Shown one piece after another: positions 3,750 through 5,627 of a DNA stretch of 5,627 nucleotides. This DNA is from Phycisphaerae bacterium (GTDB lineage: Bacteria > Planctomycetota > Phycisphaerae > Sedimentisphaerales > SG8-4): assembly GCA_030603035.1 (NCBI GenBank), contig JAUVYQ010000158.1, positions 1 to 5,627 on the forward strand, read 5' to 3'. The notes under the pieces are model-generated. The model made no database searches and had not been told where the DNA came from. It saw only the letters and a program-made list of their open reading frames with translations. The translations under genes were made by a program, and so were the position numbers. The first letter of the stretch is position 1; each line of letters begins with the position of its first letter.

Positions 3750-5316
3750 GCGGGCGATAAGTACAGCCTGAAACCAACTTTCCGTCCTCCGAGAAACCTT
3801 CGGGCCTGTCTGCCAGACGTTGAATGAGGCGTGTCCGCCACGCTTCCAGTGTCGCGCGAGAGGCTGCGTCTTTTGACAGGTCGCGCTCTTCTTGAGGCTC
3901 CTTGTCCAGGTTGAACAAATGCTCCCTGCCGTCTGTAGGTCGCCAGATATACTTGAACCGGCCGTCAGTTAGCGCATGGAACGCTTGTGCCTGGCTGTAG
4001 CACGGCGCATGTTCGAAGTGCAGCCATTCGCGAATCACCTGTTTTTGTCCACGCAACATAGGCACAAGGTTGACACCGTCAACTTGGGTAGGCTTTTTCG
4101 TTCCGGCCAGTGCCAGCAGCGTGGGCATGATATCCTCGAGACAGACCGGTTGGTGGCAGCGCAGCCCGGTTTTGAAGCCCAAATCGGGCGAGCCAGCGAT
4201 GATGAACGGGATGTTGGCCGAACCCTCATACGGCTCGCATTTGCGGAAATAACCATGGTCGCCCAGCATCTCGCCGTGGTCACTCGTGAACACAATCACC
4301 CACGGTCGCCCGGCTTTCTCGCTCCGCGCCTTGAAGTTGCGGATCAGTGGCGAAATCTGGTTGTCCAGGTGTTCGATAAGCCCAAAGTAGCCGGCTTGGG
4401 CGGCACGCAGGGTTTCGCCTTCCAGCAGAATCCGGTGGCCCGACCGGTCGCCCTTCGGCGACAGAGCTTTCCAGTCCACCCAGTCGCCATGTGCTGGTAA
4501 CGGTAGCTTCTGCTTTAAGTACGCGTCAAAGTACTTCTTTGGTGGGAAAAGCGGCGGGTATGGGGCGTAAAACGAACTTGTCAGAAAGAGCGGTTGGTCC
4601 GCATTTGCCTCCTTGACCACCTTGCGCGACTGGGCGACGACCCATTCAGTTGGGTGCAGGTTGTCCGCCAGCGGCCACGGTTTTGCCTGCCAATGGTTGT
4701 AGGTGACGCCCAGATTCTTAACGAGTTTCCTGATGCCGCCGGTTTCCGGAGCCGACCGTTTCAGGAACTTGTCATATTCATCGTTAGCGACGTAGGTGGA
4801 CCCAAGGATTCGCTTCTGGTATCCACAGGACTTGCTGGCAGCAACCTGGTGCATGTTTCGGCCGACCAGGACGGTGCTGTAGCCAGCCTTGCTCAGCAAC
4901 TCTGGAAAGGGCGGTGTGGAGAACGGTTTCGTCGCATAGCCCACCACGCCGCTCGTTTGAGGATGGAGGCTGGTGAGCAGGCTGTAGCGCGCGGGGATAC
5001 AGGACGCAACGCCGGTATAGGCCCGCCGGAATAGCGCGCCTTGCTTGGCGAGTTTGTCCAACTGCGGGGTGCGTACTGCCGGGTGACCGACAATGGACAG
5101 GCAGTCTCCTCGCATTTGATCGGGCATGATCAGGAGTATATCCGGCTTGGGTGCTTTCTCAGCGGCAGTACTTAAACTGTTTTTTTCTTGCGAGGAAACA
5201 CGCTTTTGTTCATCCGATTGACAGCCAATACCTCCCCAGGCTATAGCTCCCGTTCCTGCCAGGGCCATTTTAAGGAAATGTCTTCTTTGCATCGTATTGT
5301 CATCATGATTTGTCAT
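3709..5316 (-). CDS. Tat-exported family S1 sulfatase (formylglycine type)
   Basis: 535 residues, full length for an arylsulfatase-like enzyme that hydrolyses sulfate esters, probably on sulfated polysaccharide. The N-terminus has a twin-arginine signal, MQRRHFLKMALAGTGAIAWGGIGC (9-32), with a possible lipidated Cys32, so the enzyme is exported folded. PDILLIMPDQMRGDC (58-72) gives the first metal ligands (Asp66-Gln67). SCIPARYSLLTS (105-116) is the sulfatase signature with Cys106 as the residue converted to formylglycine, which requires a maturase elsewhere in the genome. SDHGEMLGDHGYFRK (345-359) is the second metal-binding motif. The usual GK-x-H segment reads GRNMHQ (152-157), a variant. 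The start at 5316 is supported by GGAG ten bases upstream. The substrate cannot be deduced. GC content is visibly higher than in the TAC region. Confidence 0.93.
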   Translation of the reverse strand: MTNHDDNTMQRRHFLKMALAGTGAIAWGGIGCQSDEQKRVSSQEKNSLSTAAEKAPKPDILLIMPDQMRGDCLSIVGHPAVRTPQLDKLAKQGALFRRAYTGVASCIPARYSLLTSLHPQTSGVVGYATKPFSTPPFPELLSKAGYSTVLVGRNMHQVAASKSCGYQKRILGSTYVANDEYDKFLKRSAPETGGIRKLVKNLGVTYNHWQAKPWPLADNLHPTEWVVAQSRKVVKEANADQPLFLTSSFYAPYPPLFPPKKYFDAYLKQKLPLPAHGDWVDWKALSPKGDRSGHRILLEGETLRAAQAGYFGLIEHLDNQISPLIRNFKARSEKAGRPWVIVFTSDHGEMLGDHGYFRKCEPYEGSANIPFIIAGSPDLGFKTGLRCHQPVCLEDIMPTLLALAGTKKPTQVDGVNLVPMLRGQKQVIREWLHFEHAPCYSQAQAFHALTDGRFKYIWRPTDGREHLFNLDKEPQEERDLSKDAASRATLEAWRTRLIQRLADRPEGFSEDGKLVSGCTYRPLNKGMITTDKRTS

Positions 5317-5358
5317 TCTTCGCGCACTCCAATAAATTGTAATAGTAACCGTTCACGG

Positions 5359-5400
5359 GTATTTTGAGCATGCTCGATAACGAACCCAACATTAAAATAC
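5359..5400 (-). repeat. Nested inverted repeats in the sulfatase leader
   Basis: GTATTTT (5359-5365) pairs with AAAATAC (5394-5400), and the loop begins with the perfect 10-bp palindrome GAGCATGCTC (5366-5375). Both lie between the candidate promoter and the sulfatase start. They could be a regulator-binding site or an mRNA fold. There is no T-run, so not a terminator. Confidence 0.4.
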
Positions 5401-5421
5401 TCAGCTTTGTTTTCATTGGAT

Positions 5422-5450
5422 AACATATTTCAAACTGTCAGTAAAGTCAA
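5422..5450 (-). promoter_or_regulatory. Candidate sulfatase promoter
   Basis: On the minus strand, -35 TTGACT (5450-5445) and -10 TATGTT (5427-5422) are separated by 17 bp. Transcription would begin near 5415, giving a leader of about 100 nt that includes the inverted repeats. The promoter abuts the IS66 remnant, so it may have been created or placed by the rearrangement. Confidence 0.5.
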
Positions 5451-5465
5451 GTTGTTTTTTTGTAA

Positions 5466-5627
5466 GCGGAGGGCTGCGTTCGCCAGATATGCTGGGCGCA
5501 TTTGAAACGGGATTTCAAGGCAATCAGCGAGGCCAAAGGTATGCCTGGCAAGACAGGTCAAGAGCTTTACGGTTTGGCGAAGAAAATATTGAAACTGCGA
5601 AAGCGAGTTCGCGACTGCACGCTGCAA
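5466..5627 (+). pseudogene. IS66-family transposase fragment (interior part, runs off the window)
   Basis: The 54 codons open after a stop at 5463-5465 and continue past the right edge: RQICWAHLKRDFKAI (residues 6-20), then GMPGKTGQELYGLAKKILKLRKRVRDCTLQ. The CWAHLKRDF block and the following helix ending in R-D-x-T-L are characteristic of the catalytic region of IS66 TnpC transposases. The N-terminal domains and any start codon are absent, because the sequence switches to AT-rich non-coding DNA at about 5465. This is a decayed copy or the broken end of an insertion sequence. Whether the 3' part is intact cannot be seen. Confidence 0.8.

Noticed and set aside
3976..5034. Long plus-strand frames opposite the sulfatase
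   Set aside because: Shadows of the GC-richer sulfatase gene, whose motifs and length are convincing on the minus strand.
5430..5627. Minus-strand frame at the right edge
   Set aside because: Lies opposite the IS66 transposase fragment, whose plus-strand frame carries the family motif.

Overview
The window looks like a piece of a chromosome from the Planctomycetota or a related PVC-type bacterium. This placement is an inference. It rests on a Tat-exported, FGly-type (CxPAR) sulfatase, the start of a secreted parallel beta-helix protein of the 'LYVAPDG..NPGT..RPFAT' kind, and a small lipoprotein. No rRNA or other phylogenetic marker besides tmRNA is present, so the phylum is not proven.

Left part (1-2018, minus strand). 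A one-piece tmRNA gene (ssrA, 543 down to 192) has a clear acceptor stem with G3-U70, a PK1 pseudoknot, a tag reading frame ending in Met-Ala-Ala, and the conserved 3' domain. A partial copy of its 3' end, split by a 14-bp insertion, lies at 4-44. This resembles a duplicated attachment site of an element that targets ssrA. Immediately upstream of ssrA on the same strand is a compact three-gene operon, higB toxin (1965-1573), higA antitoxin (1549-1151) and secB-like chaperone (1147-611). It has the layout of a toxin-antitoxin-chaperone (TAC) module. A near-consensus sigma70 promoter with overlapping inverted repeats drives it.

Middle part (2019-2701). This is AT-rich and gene-poor. It holds a small lipoprotein gene with a good ribosome binding site, whose 3' end runs into an 85-bp inverted-repeat element, and a textbook rho-independent terminator on the plus strand with no obvious gene in front of it.

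Right part (2702-5627). In order there are a family 2 glycosyltransferase (plus strand), the truncated 5' end of a secreted beta-helix protein (plus strand), a full-length sulfatase on the opposite strand with its own candidate promoter and a structured leader, and an N-terminally missing IS66-type transposase fragment running off the right edge. The broken beta-helix gene and the IS66 remnant bracket the sulfatase, which suggests past rearrangement.

The most interesting unit is the TAC operon directly next to, and co-oriented with, ssrA. In Mycobacterium tuberculosis the toxin of the related HigBA-SecB system has been reported to cleave tmRNA, so the pairing of this toxin with its possible target and rescue factor is worth testing.
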